Assembly (NCBI RefSeq): GCF_026151205.1
Contig: NC_087078.1
Span: 186,001 to 250,000 of the forward strand
Length of the DNA: 64,000 nt
Direction: 5' to 3'
Source: Bolinopsis microptera
Lineage: Eukaryota; Ctenophora; Tentaculata; Lobata; Bolinopsidae
Part shown: positions 24,290 through 36,919 of the stretch, in pieces
Layout: the number at the start of each line of letters is the position of its first letter
Numbering within the stretch: the stretch's first letter is position 1
Made by a program: the position numbers and the translations under genes
Notes under the pieces: model-generated
What the model was told of the DNA's origin: nothing
Databases searched by the model: none
Seen by the model: the letters and a program-made list of their open reading frames with translations, nothing else

Positions 24290-26590
24290 TCACTGCTGAA
24301 GCTGTGATAGAAGATGCTATAGTATCAACCTGATATTTTTTCCGAATCCTACGTACGCTGATTAATGTCCCTTTCCCAGACCTCCCATGCCTCTCTCTTC
24401 TCTTTTTCTTTTTCTTCTCACTTCTCTCAGTCTTCATCCAGGGCGTTTCATTAGACTTTCCACTTTCCTGTCCACTTCTGGTGCAATGGGTGTCCACTGT
24501 CATAAGGCTCGAAGAACCTCATTGTACTGGTGTGACAGCTTCGTCTAGTTGACCCAGTCAAAAGTTTCACTTGGCACGAGATGAGTTCTTCAAACCTTTT
24601 CTAAAAATGTTTTTATCTTATTATTGCCAGCTAAAATCACCTGGGGTTTTCTTCAGCAGTGATACCCTAAAATCAAAAATGAACCAGAAAGTGGTCGGAG
24701 GATGTTCCATGATTGTGTCACAGAAAATGGGCCCATTCTGGGACTAAGGTTTTCTGTAGAGGAGTATAAGGTCAATTTGTACCCACCTTGTTCATGGCGT
24801 TGGTACAATAGGCGATGATTTGTGAAAGGTAATAGTCTTGTAGAAGTCTTACCATTTTATAGGGTACAAATCATTAGGACCGTCCATGGAATGTTCAAAT
24901 CTCCCATCAGAAGAGGGATACCAGTCTTGGTACCTAGTATCTCGGTAGCTTCTCGAAATCCTCTAGAAACATACATTTCAGTGTATATAGCTTTTCTTTT
25001 GTATAAGGAGGCTGTATAGGTCCAAGGCGAATCGAATCTGTCTCTGTCTCCAGATTTGGAGCATGCCTTCCATAACCTGGTAACGTTTCTGTCCTTAGTT
25101 ACCTTTTCGTTAACTTTTAAGGTTATTTCTGGTCTGTACAGGAAGCATACCTCCTCCTCCTCTGTGTTTCTAGGATTTGAAAGTTTCTCCCAGCCTAACT
25201 CTTGATCTCTTAAATTTTTACACTATCTGCCTCCTTAAGAAACATTTCCTGGGACAAAGAAAAACATCATCATTTCTTATATGATCCATGTTTATTTACA
25301 AGCGATCTGACATTAAAGGTTCCAACCCTTAGGTTTTTGTTCTCTTTGTCATGAGTTCCTTTACCCTGTATTTGGTGGCGAAATTTTTTGCTCATGTGAA
25401 GAGTGATTTCTGGACATGACCTGCAGTTTTCTCTCACATAAAATGGACAAGAGGGTCTGGACGCCTTGTGTCTTTGATGTTCTCTCTGATCGATTCTTGC
25501 TATGTGAACAGTTCGTGCATCGTATGTCCCTGTCTTTTTTCTCTTTCTTCTTAATACAGTCTTCGAGTGGTGGCTTCCTGCACAGTAGAAACATTGTTGG
25601 GTCTTCTGAGTCTTTTGGACTTGCAGTTTTGATCCACTTGTATGACCGAACCTTGACGTGAAAAAACACTGTATTACGTGATACTGTCTCTGGACCAGGG
25701 TACATTTTCCATATCCCTGACAGATCCTATTTCAGCCTTTTTGATAACTTCCCCTTATAGCCCGTGAAACCGCAAAACGGCAACATTATCTTGTGTCATC
25801 CCATAAAGACACGCCTTGAACTCATCACCATTTTCATCAGGGTCCTTTGATAGGGTCATGTTTCTTTAGGACCCCTCCATAGCTCATTCCTTCGTCTTTA
25901 TGTTTGCATCAAGGCCCTGAGATAGTATTCTTTGGGATTATGCTTCCTCAGTTCTTCCGACTTAGATGTGACATTATATTTGGATTTAAGCGCTTCTTCT
26001 GCATGGACCTAGATCCTCTTTGGAGTGATCACCAGTCTGGCAACGCCTTCAGTTTTAGGGGGAATTAGCCTAAAGTCTACAGAGAATATTGCCTCAGTTT
26101 TCGCTTAAGAATCCTTTTTCACAACTGTTGTCCATTCTTCACCCGAGATGTTTATTAATTCCATCAGGTCCAAGTACCTCAGGACTCTTTCAACACCAGA
26201 GGTGCCTGACTTCTCAGTATGCAAAGACTTCACACCAGAATAACATGACTGAGCTGTTGCCAAGCTCTCCTGAATATTATGTGGGCAGTGTTAAAAGCTT
26301 GTTCCTCTCTTACAATAGCTAAAACCTTTGTGGTGTGTACTGGATTCCCTTGTGGCATGACAAAGCCTTCGATTGCTTTTTTGCAGCTAAATTGGTAGGC
26401 CATTGTTAGGGACTGCCAAATGCCCTCCTTTGTATTAGTACACTTTTAACATCTCACACTCAGATATTCTTACCTTAAAGGGACGTGTTGTTTGTGTTCA
26501 ACTCTATCTCAGTTTCTTTTTCAACTTCATATCCGCCATAATACCCTGCCATGTACTGAGGACAGACTCGGATTTCAAACTCTTTATGTC
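24290..26590 (-). pseudogene. Decayed non-LTR retrotransposon (LINE) with endonuclease domain
   Basis: The minus-strand translation near 24955-24865 reads GFREATEILGTKTG and then MGDLNIPWT, the GDxN motif of LINE endonucleases (exonuclease-endonuclease-phosphatase family). Before it, RPEITLKVNEKVTKD and PIQPPYTKEK fit the upstream part of that domain but shift between frames. Further 5' on the same strand, 25705-25361 is an open piece (VRSYKWIKTASPKDSEDP, then CTNCSHSKN) that looks like an ORF1-type nucleic-acid-binding segment. No reverse transcriptase was recognised, so the copy is 3'-incomplete and frame-broken. Confidence 0.55.
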
Positions 26591-26595
26591 TGAGC

Positions 26596-26707
26596 ATAGG
26601 TTTGTTCGTGCGTTAATTTTTCGGGAAAAGTTCGTAAAGTGTTTTGGAATTATTTCTGCGTTAAAACTTAAAAGTGCGTTTAAGTACCTTTACCGTTGAA
26701 ATTCACC
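26596..26707. mobile_element. Truncated inverted copy of the 187-bp hAT MITE
   Basis: Starts cataggtttgttcgtgcg and follows the complement of 4068 back to about 3955 (ttcgggaaaagt, gcgttaaaactt, aagtgcgtttaagtac, accgttga). It then departs at about 26708. About 15% divergence by eye, so an older copy. Confidence 0.8.
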
Positions 26708-26709
26708 AG

Positions 26710-27650
26710 CATTTTTCTGAGACTGCAGCAGAGAGTGAACATATCTTAACACGTTCTGTAAAATTCGCTCTTATATCTCGTTACAGTTTACACTCAGTCC
26801 GAGGAACGTCCAGAGACATGATGCTCTGTTTATAATATTAATAACGTTGCCATAATTACCAGGTTAACGTTGCCTCACACTAGTCACATGATTGTTCAGT
26901 TTAGAATAATTTGATACACGTTGCGGCGGAAAGTGGCATGCAACGTATGTCAAAGAATAATAAAAAACGTTCAAGGGAAATGTTTTACAAAACGCTTCCA
27001 TACATTTCAGATCTATTACATAATTGACACAAATTATGCAGAGTTGTGTCAAAAAATTTGCAAATTTCGTAAAATAGAGAAAAGTGCAAATAACACTGAA
27101 TCACGAATGATATGAAAAAGTTTTGAAATTGGTAAAAAGTGCAATTTTACATCCACTGCACTTAAACGTTGCTTTTGTATTTTTAGTTACCTGCTACACG
27201 ATACACTTGAGAATAAAGTTGCCATAGTTACCTGCTGTTGTTAATGTAGTCCAGAATCTGCCATCTATCCGCCACACTGAAAAAGAGATGATTATAATTT
27301 GGATAAACTTTCCACGCGTTCTGTTACCTGTGCGCGCAAAACACTAACATTGCATAATATAAGGGGGCTGCTTAGCTACCTAAGCTACAATACAATTAAG
27401 TATATTTTGTATGCGCGGCTCACATAATTTTGCAATGGTACAGTATTGCCTAGTATAGTGCATATTTTATCAAATTTTTCTCAGGCGAGGCCTGGCTGAT
27501 TGTTTGTCACATCACTATGTTTCGTTTCAAATTTATATGTGAGTAGACCCAATTCTTCGAGCTAAGCTTTACGTCAACCTGACTGTTGAGAACATCAAAA
27601 AACCTGTTTGTTAACACATGAAGTTATTCATGTGATTCGCCCTCGTGTCT
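26710..27650. other. No gene seen
   Basis: AT-rich. aacgttgcc words recur at 26840-26880. No supported coding region. Confidence 0.5.
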
Positions 27651-27659
27651 GGTTCCCCT

Positions 27660-28404
27660 TGCTACAGGTTGCAAATCCCTTGTATTGTTACTGTGTCACA
27701 TGGTTACCTGGTTACCTGGTTACCTGGTTACCTGGTTACCTGGTTACCTGGTTACCTGGTTACCTGGTTACCTGGTTACCTTGCTACCTTGCTACCTGGT
27801 TACCTGGTTACCTGGTTACCTGGCTACCCGGCAGGGGTGTGCGCCGCCGCCGAATGCCGCCGCCGGGTTTTTAGCCCACGCCGCTGCGCCGAACAATTTA
27901 TCGGCGGCGCAAACGGCGTGAACGTGGTATTTTTAAAATTTGAATTTACAAAAAATTACTCAAAAAAATTAATGATGATCGAGGCATAATTGCTGAATAT
28001 AATTATAAAATCCCTCTAGCATGTCTGACGTCAAGTAGTTCGATGTAGCATATGCAATGTTTCATGAAATTGTGAATTCCTGTCATACGATCAACGATGA
28101 ATTGAAGTGAAATTTGCAACTGTCTAAACCTTATTAATACTAAGTCAATCCTTTACCTAAGCAATGAATTTCCATTTTGTCGATTCACAACTGAAACTGC
28201 CAATTGTCCACAGGCCACGCCGCCGAACGCCGCCGCCGCTAATTTTGGCCACGCCGCCGCCGATTTTGGTAGAACACGGCGGCGCACACCACTGCTACCC
28301 GGTTACCTGGTTACCTGGTTACCTGGTTACCTGGTTACCTGGTTACCTGGTTACCTTGCTACAGGTTGCATATCCCTTGTATTGTTACTGTGTCACATGG
28401 TTTG
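27660..28404. repeat. 8-bp TGGTTACC array, split by a MITE and bracketed by a direct repeat
   Basis: The array fills 27701-27831 and resumes at 28295-28358. A roughly 45-bp sequence (gctacaggttgca, atcccttgtattgttac, tgtgtcacatggtt) stands at both ends, at about 27660-27707 and 28356-28402. The array was therefore one block before the MITE entered. Open frames (WLPGYLVT repeats) arise because three 8-bp units make 24 bases. Confidence 0.9.
27832..28294. mobile_element. hAT-type MITE, 463 bp, inserted in the 8-bp array
   Basis: Ends CAGGGGTGTGCGCCGCCG and CGGCGGCGCACACCACTG are inverted repeats with two mismatches and start with the hAT-type CAG. CTACCCGG stands on both sides (27824-27831 and 28295-28302), an 8-bp duplication. 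The ends are rich in gccgcc; the middle is AT-rich and non-coding. Confidence 0.9.
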
Positions 28405-28925
28405 ACTACTAGTACTTTGTAAAAGAGGCCAATACCATTGTCTTGTCAATTAGCATTTAGCCTTGAATAAAATGTATAATAAACCGCTGCTCCTTAAGCT
28501 TTACGCGGTAAAGTAAGGATTCTGTAATTGAATCTTACTGTCGTACAAAAGGAAATTTCAGATTTCCACGGGCCCGTTAAGTCTTGAAGTTCCGTTCGTT
28601 ATACAAAAGGAATCGTTACACAGGAAGATGAAGGCTTATAGTTATAATATACAAGAGTTATATAGTGTCCCCAAGTCCATTCTTCCTTTTCTAATGGGCT
28701 GTGGTCAAGATGACCACTGTAAGATAAACTTAAAGCATTATGTGCTTACTTCGGTAAAACTTTTGAATGTGGAAATTTAAAGTTAAACTTTAAGCTTTTT
28801 CTTCGTGTTTATGAAACCGATAATCCTTGGGAGTGGGTAGATATCACACTGCCATAAAAGGAATCAAATAATGGATGGTTACCCTTGTTATGAAAATGTT
28901 CCCAGGGTCCAGAAGTTGTACATTG
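28405..28925. other. No gene seen
   Basis: Plain AT-rich sequence between two 8-bp arrays. Confidence 0.5.
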
Positions 28926-29042
28926 CTTAGGTAACCAGGTAACCGAGTAACCAGGTAACCATGTAACCAGGTAACCAAGTAACCAGGTAACCAAGTAACC
29001 AAGTAACCAGGTAACCAGGTAACCAGGTAACCAGGTAACCGT
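28926..29042. repeat. 8-bp AGGTAACC array (opposite orientation to 27660)
   Basis: About 14 units with variants (aagtaacc, cgagtaacc, catgtaacc), flanked by gttgtacaac/gttgtacattgcttag on both sides (28915-28931 and 29041-29061). Confidence 0.9.
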
Positions 29043-29425
29043 TGTACAACTACATTGCTTAGGATCGTTAAGTTCGGGTTTTTGGGTAGACTAATCGAGT
29101 CAGCTTTTCAGCTGTTATCCATAATTCACGGTCTTCGGAATGAACCCCAAGTCACGTCCAATTAAATATTAATATATTACAGCTCTCCCGCATTGTATTT
29201 GCTCATTGTTAATGAACTGACCCGGCGTAAAGAAGGCACACGCTTCTTGGTAGACATTTAAACGTGTATCATCCATCAACATTGTATAAGTATGCCTTTG
29301 GCTTTTTTACATTGGTTATTGTATTTGTTCCATGTATTCGTTCCATGTGAGTTATGTGCATTTTTGTCAGTGTCTGCTATGAAATCCATGTTGCTGCTAT
29401 GAAATCCATGTTGCTACCTGCTAGT
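29043..29425. other. No gene seen
   Basis: AT-rich. Two tandem copies of tgctatgaaatccatgttgc at about 29378-29415. Confidence 0.5.
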
Positions 29426-29520
29426 GCTATTATGTTCAAAAAATAATAACAAATAGAGATTCGGCGGAATGACAGGAATGACAGCCACAGGCTGAGCGCC
29501 GCCCAGTAACCATGTTGTTA
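29426..29520. repeat. Dispersed repeat, second copy
   Basis: Matches 22770-22860, with an extra small duplication (gaatgacaggaatgacagc). Confidence 0.65.
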
Positions 29521-29897
29521 ATGTTACGATGTGCATACTCCACAGAATTCCTGAACGCTTGAGGTGGAAATTCCTGGTCAAGCCTATTTGAACAGACATT
29601 AATTGGACGCTTGAGGTCCTTTTTTTGACAGAGAGAGGCTGGGCCTGGGTGGCCAACGAGAGGATAGCGATCAATCAATGTCCATTCAAACAAAATCCGA
29701 TAAAGTAGTTAAATCAAATAAATGCCTTCGAGCGTTCATTTTAATGTCCGCTCAAATAACGTCCGATCAGGTAGAACAACGTTGTCGTTAGTGTTGTTAA
29801 TTTTGGTTTGGATGGTTGTTCACAGTCCACTTGCTACACGTTGTATACCTCTCGTGCACGCGAATCAAAAGGGGTTGCAGCGTGTGTCAACAGTCCA

Positions 29898-30312
29898 CAG
29901 GGGGGGGGGGGGGGGGGCTGAAACCCGCTCCCCCTGTGAGTCTCCCAGGGGGGGGGGGCTGAAACCAGCTCCCCCTGTGAGTCTCCCAGGGGGGGGGGGC
30001 TGAAACCAGCTCCCCCTGTGAGTCTCCCAGGGGGGGGGGGCTGAAACCAGCTCCCCCTGTGAGTCTCCCAGGGGGGGGCTGAAACCAGCTCCCCCTGTGA
30101 GTCTCCCAGGGGGGGGGGGGGCTGAAACCAGCCCCCCCTGTGAGTCTCCCAGGGGGGGGGGCTGAAACCAGCCCCCCCTGTGAGTCTCCCAGGGGGGGGG
30201 GGCTGAAACCAGCTCCCCCTGTGAGTCTCCCAGGGGGGGGGCTGAAACCAGCTCCCCCTGTGAGTCTCCCAGGGGGGGGGGGCTGAAACCAGCTCCCCCT
30301 GTGAGTCTCCCG
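29898..30312. repeat. G-rich minisatellite, about 40-bp unit, 10 copies
   Basis: Each unit reads a run of 7-17 G, ctgaaaccagctccccctgt, gagtctccc. The C4-5 and G-runs can pair or form G-quadruplexes. G-run length varies between units, which shifts the frames; the 156-codon minus frame here is an artefact of the repeat. Confidence 0.93.
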
Positions 30313-31850
30313 ATATCAGTGCGTCTATAAACCATCGCTTATTTTGTAAGAATTTGTGCTAATAGTATTTTTGTTTTAAAAACCCTTAAATAGTGGTAAT
30401 AATGCACGTGGCCGGTTTGAGCGGTCACTGGTTGCAAAGACTGAAAGTTCAGATGCCGGGGATGGGATTATGTTTTTCCCATACAATAGGGTTTTTGTAT
30501 GAGAGCTAGAGGTAACATCAGGATGGGAACGTTGTTTACATTTTGAGTCGCGTGTGCCGCATTAATATAACGTCTACGTAATATTTTGAGTTTGAGCTCT
30601 ATACATTAAACAATGTTAAATGTTTTAGTCAACAATATTTGGAGAATACACCAGAGATGAATATGCATTATGCAATGAAGAACGCCAGCACGGCTTGTTC
30701 CACTACTAGTTGTAACTTGGCGCTGGTTGTTTAGTGATCTGTCAGCACTATAAAAATATAATATTCCTGATTGGATGATATTTTCGTAAGCTCTCAATCA
30801 GTTGTAGATGACAAAAAATATTTTCAGTTTCATTTAGCAACGCATTTTTGAAGTATTTGTTTTTGTGAAATTTGCGAAACTGCAAAACTTTTGATGAAAC
30901 ATTAAAAATGTCATTTGCCAAATTTCTTGGCACCTTTGCAGTAACAGCAGCAAAATAGCTGCAGCTAATATTTGTCAGGGAATCGTTTTACCCTGGATAA
31001 TTATATTTATGGAAACGGGTATAGAAATGTCGAAAAATTGCTTAGATTTTATCGTTTTTAATTTAATATTGTTTGACCTCTGCACCCTTACATTTAAAGT
31101 TTTTTTTAAAAGTTGAGCTTGGAAGGTGATTAGTGGATGAATTAGTCTAGATTAATTAAATTTCCATGAAATCACTAATAGTTTATTGAACTTCAGCAAT
31201 TTATCACAGTGTAATAACGGTATTATTAGTGGTTTGTGATTTATAATAATAGTGACTCAGTATAAAGGTGGTTCTTATAATTATAGTGATAGTCTTAAAG
31301 ATTGACTATTGATTCTCAAATATGAGATACGTATTGATCTAATATGAGAAGAACGTACTGTTCGTACTTTTCAAAATACCGTACAAGTACGTACTTCTGA
31401 CAAGGTATGACACGTACTTCTCATCTTAGGTATTGATCGGATCCTAGGAACCATTCTTTCTTTTCGTTATAAGTTCCCTATAATTATAAATAGACCTTAC
31501 AAACAAAATGAGAAATCAGTGAGCTTAAAGTAGAATATTGTGTGTCAATATGATAATTTCTTATTACGCATCTTATCTACATAATATAAACAATACTACT
31601 ACTCATAAGATAAGATAAGATAAGAGACTAATAATATTTATGGCGCGGTTCCGCACTCATCAACCTATAACTGTGATGCCCACGCTATGAATAATCATAA
31701 CTTTGGTCGTGATTGATTTATTTTGATGCAGTTTAAGTATTGTTTAGGAAATACTTAAAAATTTGCAGTCAAATAAAATCCATAATTTCTACTTTTCTAC
31801 AGTACGGAGCAAAAGGAATGATGAAAATAAATTAGAACAAAAGATGTAAC
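30313..31850. other. No gene seen
   Basis: AT-rich. A short ataagataagataagata run is near 31606. Frames at 30606-30933 (minus) lack domains. Confidence 0.5.
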
Positions 31851-31851
31851 T

Positions 31852-31982
31852 AGGTGGGACCGAGCTAATTATAGTCGTCACCAGTGCGCGGCTTTGCCAT
31901 TAGTCTATAAGTAGAACCGCGCACTGGTCTCACCTATTAGCTCGGTCTCACCTATTAGCTCGGTCTCACCTATTAGCTCGCT
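31852..31982. repeat. Nested inverted repeat with hairpin core and three 17-bp tandem units
   Basis: Outer arms aggtgggaccgagctaat and attagctcggtctcacct, inner arms ccagtgcgcgg and ccgcgcactgg around a loop of about 26 bases. The right outer arm is repeated three times (cacctattagctcggtct). It may be a small foldback element; no target duplication was recognised. Confidence 0.75.
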
Positions 31983-32117
31983 GGCATCTTCATGACAGTA
32001 ACCGATTTTAACTTTCCTCGAATAAAGCTTAGCAGGTAAGCTGGTTTAATGAAGCTAGCTGGCTTATTGAAGCTAGGTTTAATCTCATAATGAACTTGTA
32101 GTTAGCGGGTTTCTACA

Positions 32118-32510
32118 CTACAAGGGGTTGCTAGGTTACAAGGGGTTGCTAGGTTACAAGGGGTTGCTAGGTTACAAGGGGTTGCTAGGTTACAAGGGGT
32201 TGCTAGGTTACAAGGGGCTGCTAGGTTACAAGGGGTTGCTACGTTACAAGGGGTTGCTAGGTTACAAGGGGTTGCTAGGTTACAAGGGGTTGCTAGGTTA
32301 CAAGGGGCTGCTAGGTTACAAGGGGTTGCTACGTTACAAGGGGTTGCTAGGTTACAAGGGGTTGCTAGGTTACAAGGGGTTGCTAGGTTACAAGGGGTTG
32401 CTAGGTTACAAGGGGTTGCTAGGTTACAAGGGGTTGCTAGGTTACAAGGGGTTGCTAGGTTACAAGGTGTTGCTAGGTTACAAGGGGTTGCTAGGTTACA
32501 AGGGGTTGCT
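32118..32510. repeat. 18-bp minisatellite, about 22 copies
   Basis: Unit ttgctaggttacaagggg with rare variants (gctgctag, tgctacg, aaggtgt). The unit is six codons, so both strands stay open (GYKGLL and CNLATP repeats). A variant block (ggctg..., then ctacg) appears twice 108 bp apart, showing a local duplication. Confidence 0.93.
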
Positions 32511-32739
32511 TTTCTCCAGTCCCAGTAACCTGTAGTAGTCAAGTAATCAGTAACACCCAATATATACGTTTAACAGTCGCTGTTAAACAACATCTCACAA
32601 TAGCAAAACTCAGCACACATTTCTTTATTTTGCTTTTATTGGGCGATTAACGAGTAAGTAATAACGATATAACCTATTTATTATGGTTATATAAAGTGTA
32701 CATATATTTCTTATCCGAATACCTGAATATAATGCGAAT

Positions 32740-33040
32740 ATAAAACCTAAATATCAAGTATTCTACCTGGTTATCTGGTTACCCGGTTACCTGGTTACCT
32801 GGTTACCTGCTTACCTGCTTACCTGCTTACCTGGTTACCTGGTTACCTGGTTACCTGGTTACCTGGTTACCTGGTTACCTGGTTACCTGGTTACCTGGTT
32901 ACCTGCTTACCTGCTTACCCTGATTGATACCTAGGTTGTGGGTGCTCATCATCACACTTATAACAGCACATCAATTAGGAGAGCGTATACTTGATATTTA
33001 GGTTTGTTAGGTAACCAGGTAACCAGGTAACCAGGTATCA
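32740..33040. repeat. Large palindrome carrying 8-bp arrays in opposite orientation
   Basis: aaacctaaatatcaagta (about 32740) and tacttgatatttaggttt (about 32989) are perfect inverted repeats. Beside the left arm the 8-bp array runs as ggttacct (32765-32920); beside the right arm it runs as aggtaacc (33009-33037). Confidence 0.85.
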
Positions 33041-33820
33041 TCCTATAAATAAAGCTAACTGGGTTGAAGCCACCTAAAAGAGAGAACTGGCTTGCTAAAC
33101 TACCTTACTATGGTTACTTACCACAGCGGGATTCCTTATGCATTCTTGACACGACAAGAATATTTATCAGGAATGCTGCTTTTTCTATTGTTTTGTTTTA
33201 TTAATTCTATTTTTATTCCCGTCAATAAAGTCACTGACATAACTAGTTCTGGTAGAAGAGTGAGTAATACATTAAATAGGTCCCTTTGGAAGCTTATTCT
33301 TGTAAGGTGTACCTCATTCATAATGTTAATTAAGAACTGCATTTTCAATAAAAAATACATTTCATCGTAACTTGATCCTCCACGTCTGGTCAACAGCTAA
33401 TAAGTGATGACTGATACATTCTAATACCGAACTGATACATTCTAATACCGAACGATTTTTACTCGTTATTGGTTATTGCACCGAATATTACTTTCGAAAC
33501 GTTTTTGTCAATTGGTGGTATACTAGTTGCCATGGCAACAATTGGTGGTATTTTATTATTCGTTGATAATACATTTTTACGACGAACATCAACTTTATCT
33601 TAAACTACACCTCGTTGTAAATTACAGCTACAAATGTTGTAATTGTTGGCAGTAACCATGTCGTTATCTCACGTAACACGTGAACAGCAACGCTTTTTGT
33701 CATGGTAACAGCAACGCTTGTAAAAGTCTTAGGATACGAGTAACATGTTTATTAACGACTTAAACACTCTAAAAACATATGCACTGTTAACTGTTATATA
33801 ATATATACTTATATATAGAT
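33041..33820. other. No gene seen
   Basis: A 20-bp duplicate (gatacattctaataccgaac) is at 33413-33452 and gttgccatggcaac is at 33527. Overlapping frames at 33092-33393 have no domain. Confidence 0.45.
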
Positions 33821-33821
33821 A

Positions 33822-33955
33822 AACAGGCACTGGCAGTATCATGACATGTGTTCCCGAACAGGGTTAGAGTTAGGGCTAGGGTTAGGGTTCGGGAACACCT
33901 GTTCGCTCACACATGTTGGGCTACTCGGATACTGCCGATAAACACTGGTAACTTT
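33822..33955. repeat. Telomere-like TTAGGG repeats inside an inverted repeat
   Basis: gggttagagttagggctagggttaggg (33862-33887) is enclosed by gtgttcccgaac and gttcgggaacac. Beyond these, tggcagtatc at the left answers gatactgccg at the right. It looks like a foldback element that carries, or formed on, telomere-type repeat DNA. Confidence 0.6.
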
Positions 33956-36900
33956 GTAATGCTGTAGTTCCATCTTTTAGTATCTGTTATTCGACACTAC
34001 ATTTTATGCACGACCAACAATTAGTAGTTGTGAGTAGTTGTCCACTACTGAACACTCTGCTCAGTTTTCAGTTGGTACTACTGAACACTCTGCTCAGGAA
34101 TAGTGAAATAGCCGGGAAGGTGACAAGTATAATAGCCTGCACTCCTGCAGTTACAAGTCCTAATAAGCGTTGACACTTTGACAATAGTTAGGCAAGTGGA
34201 AGTGTTGCCGGAATACTCCTAAGCTTTTGTTTTATCGAAGTATTTCTCCTAAGATTGCATAATTTTCCGTCTTGAAATTAGTCCTCCGATTTTACAGTTC
34301 TCTTAGATTCAGAGCAGTCAAGGACGCTTCTTCAGCCCCCAGTAACCATGGTTACTAATCCTAATCAGCTTCTTAAACTGATACTTTGTTGTGAGTATTA
34401 TTAGTAAGAGAACCTGTACAAACAGACTGAGAGGATCGCAGAGGCTAGATGGAGCTGAGGAGTGGTGAAAGCACCCCTGCCTACCTATCATTCAGATTTG
34501 CCTGTTTAACGACTTAACGTGTAAGGACTACAAAGGAAGAGTAGGAGCTTATCGCACCTTTTAACCTTTTAAAGAGAAAATTCTGGATACTTAGAGAAAC
34601 TGCAAATGTGCAGGATAACTCGACTACACTTCTTAGTGCTAATATATCATTCTATCATTCTGTGCCAGTTCGTATCAGAAAAGCCCTCTAAATTATCGAC
34701 GATAGTTTAAATTAAAAACAGCAGAACTCCACTGGTATTACTTCGCAGTTCGCTACTACTTCTGGTAAACACCATTTTAAGGAGACAGTGCTGATAATCA
34801 CAGCTACAAAGGGTCGGGAGAGTGTACTCATGAGACACAATATATCACTTCTTTTTTTACACGTGTGAAAATTCCACTCAACGTGGTAAAAACATACCGA
34901 AAACGTATTTATTTTCATTATCAAATTTATGAGAGGTTTCTTTTTTAAAGGTTTCCATGCTGTATATGCGTTACTTGGAAACTCTATAAATATAAAATAT
35001 GCTTTCTTCGGAGTAATTATTTGAGAAGCCGACTTTGTTAAATCTGATAGAAAGTGCCGATGTTGTGTTAAGATACTGATAATTCATTCTATAATAGGTT
35101 TAGTGTCTTGTAGTCTTCCACGGAACTGAAAGGGGTTCTACATAATAATATAGTTCTCATTGAGTACGACATATTATCATTATGTGGAGACTTTGTAGAT
35201 GTGAACAATCCATTTACCATTAGAACATTGTCATCACTGAGCCTACCCAGAGAAAAGCAGAAATTTTCGTGAAAGAATCCTAGAAGTAGCCGATTTTTGG
35301 AAATGTGAAAATTTCAGGAAATTGACTGTGAGTCCTGAGTCAAGGGTTGTGATGGCGAGCAGTTGTCATGGCAACTACTGTACTAGTTGTACAGTTGTAA
35401 TAGTCTCGGTTAGAAGTTCGCGTTCTTCGGTTCTTTTGTTTTTCAGTTCTTTTCCCGAAATATTGCATATTAGCGACAAGAGAAACGCCATTGTTGGACG
35501 TAAATTAATTCCTTCTGTAACGTCCTCAATAAATGTTATAGATATATTGTAATAATATGAATTTCAATTATAAAATCATGTTTTTAATCGTGTTGATCGC
35601 GAGTGTCTTTTGTTTATGAAGGAGCACACTACATCTTATAGTAAGTAGTATTTTGTAAAAGCTGGAGTGAGAGCAGTGGCCCCTGTGAATCGCACTTTCT
35701 GGAAGCTCTTCCATTGGGGACTGCCTTGAATTTATGTGTCTGCTTCTGCAATCATCGCCCTTTATTTTTAGTTCAATTGATGGGAAAATATCTTATTTTT
35801 TTCAGGGCCAAGTCTGCTGTAACTGTTATTTGTAGTACAGAGAGGTAATGCATGTTGCTTTGAATCAGGAACAAGTAGTCCTTGGGGCGCGTCCGACTCT
35901 CCAAGCCCCAAGGTAAGTGAGTGAGAGGCGGCTAAAGTACCGCAAATTTAATCGAGTAATCCTGCAAAATACAACATATTATTACATACAAGTAGTTTGT
36001 TAGAGTGTCACTAACCTCACTAACCTCACGTCCGTAGGATCTTAAAAGCCACTACTGCTATGTTATCTTCTTCCAACCCAAAGTATAATTATGAGACATT
36101 CTTTAAATATTTTCATCTTGGATTGTTCCTGGCAAAATTCATTACGCGGACGTCGGGACGTCTGCACTCTAACATTCTACTCTTATGTCTTAGTAGTTTG
36201 CCAGATTACAAGATTAGAGTATAGTGTTGTAGTAGAATACTCGTTCCTAGGTGTTACTAAGGTGTTACTATGGTAACTATGTGTTAGTGACTACAGCCTT
36301 GTGTGTTAGTGACTGTCTGTAATGATGGCAGGTTTTTAACTGCGTGGTTAGTAATCAGTTCTGGGATACCATCTCGACATGTTAAATTTAACTGCACTGA
36401 AGCAAATGTGCACGCGACCTAAAAGTTGTCGCACTCAAAAAATATTTGACACGCGAAATTTAATTAAAAAACATGCTTTAATAAGTTATTATGAAATAGT
36501 TTTTGGATAAGTATTTTGCTTATTGACTGACAGATTAACCACATACATACATGCTACCACTCACCGAATTAAAGCTTTAATTTTGTTGGAATATTGAGGC
36601 GATGTTATTGCAATTTGCAAACAGAATTTTATCTTACATAAATACTTGAAACAGGTGTTGAATATTTATTTGTCCTGAACTATATTTATTTGCCCTGAAC
36701 GCCAATCTAATTCTAATATTCTGTTGAACGGAAGTCGGAACAACATCTCGAAGCGTATTTTTTCAATTTCTTCTAATGCTTCGTGTTAATGATCAGAATA
36801 TAGCCGGTACTTTCTATCTTGCTAACTTGCTAACTTGCTAACTTGCTGCTAAGCAGCATATTGAAATGCTAATTCTCAAAGTGAAATCCCTAACTATAAG
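33956..36900. other. No convincing gene
   Basis: Holds a duplicated tactgaacactctgctcag (34047 and 34077), short frames at 34712-34924 and 35322-35552 without domains, and four copies of a 9-bp aacttgcta word at about 36819-36845. Confidence 0.4.
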
Positions 36901-36919
36901 TGATGTAAATAAAGAACGC

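Noticed and set aside
29865-30335. 156-codon Gly/Pro-rich minus frame
   Set aside because: It is translated G-run minisatellite; run-length changes would shift it freely.
32102-32560. Frames of 152 and 135 codons on opposite strands
   Set aside because: Both come from an 18-bp minisatellite (six codons per unit) and have no unique domain.
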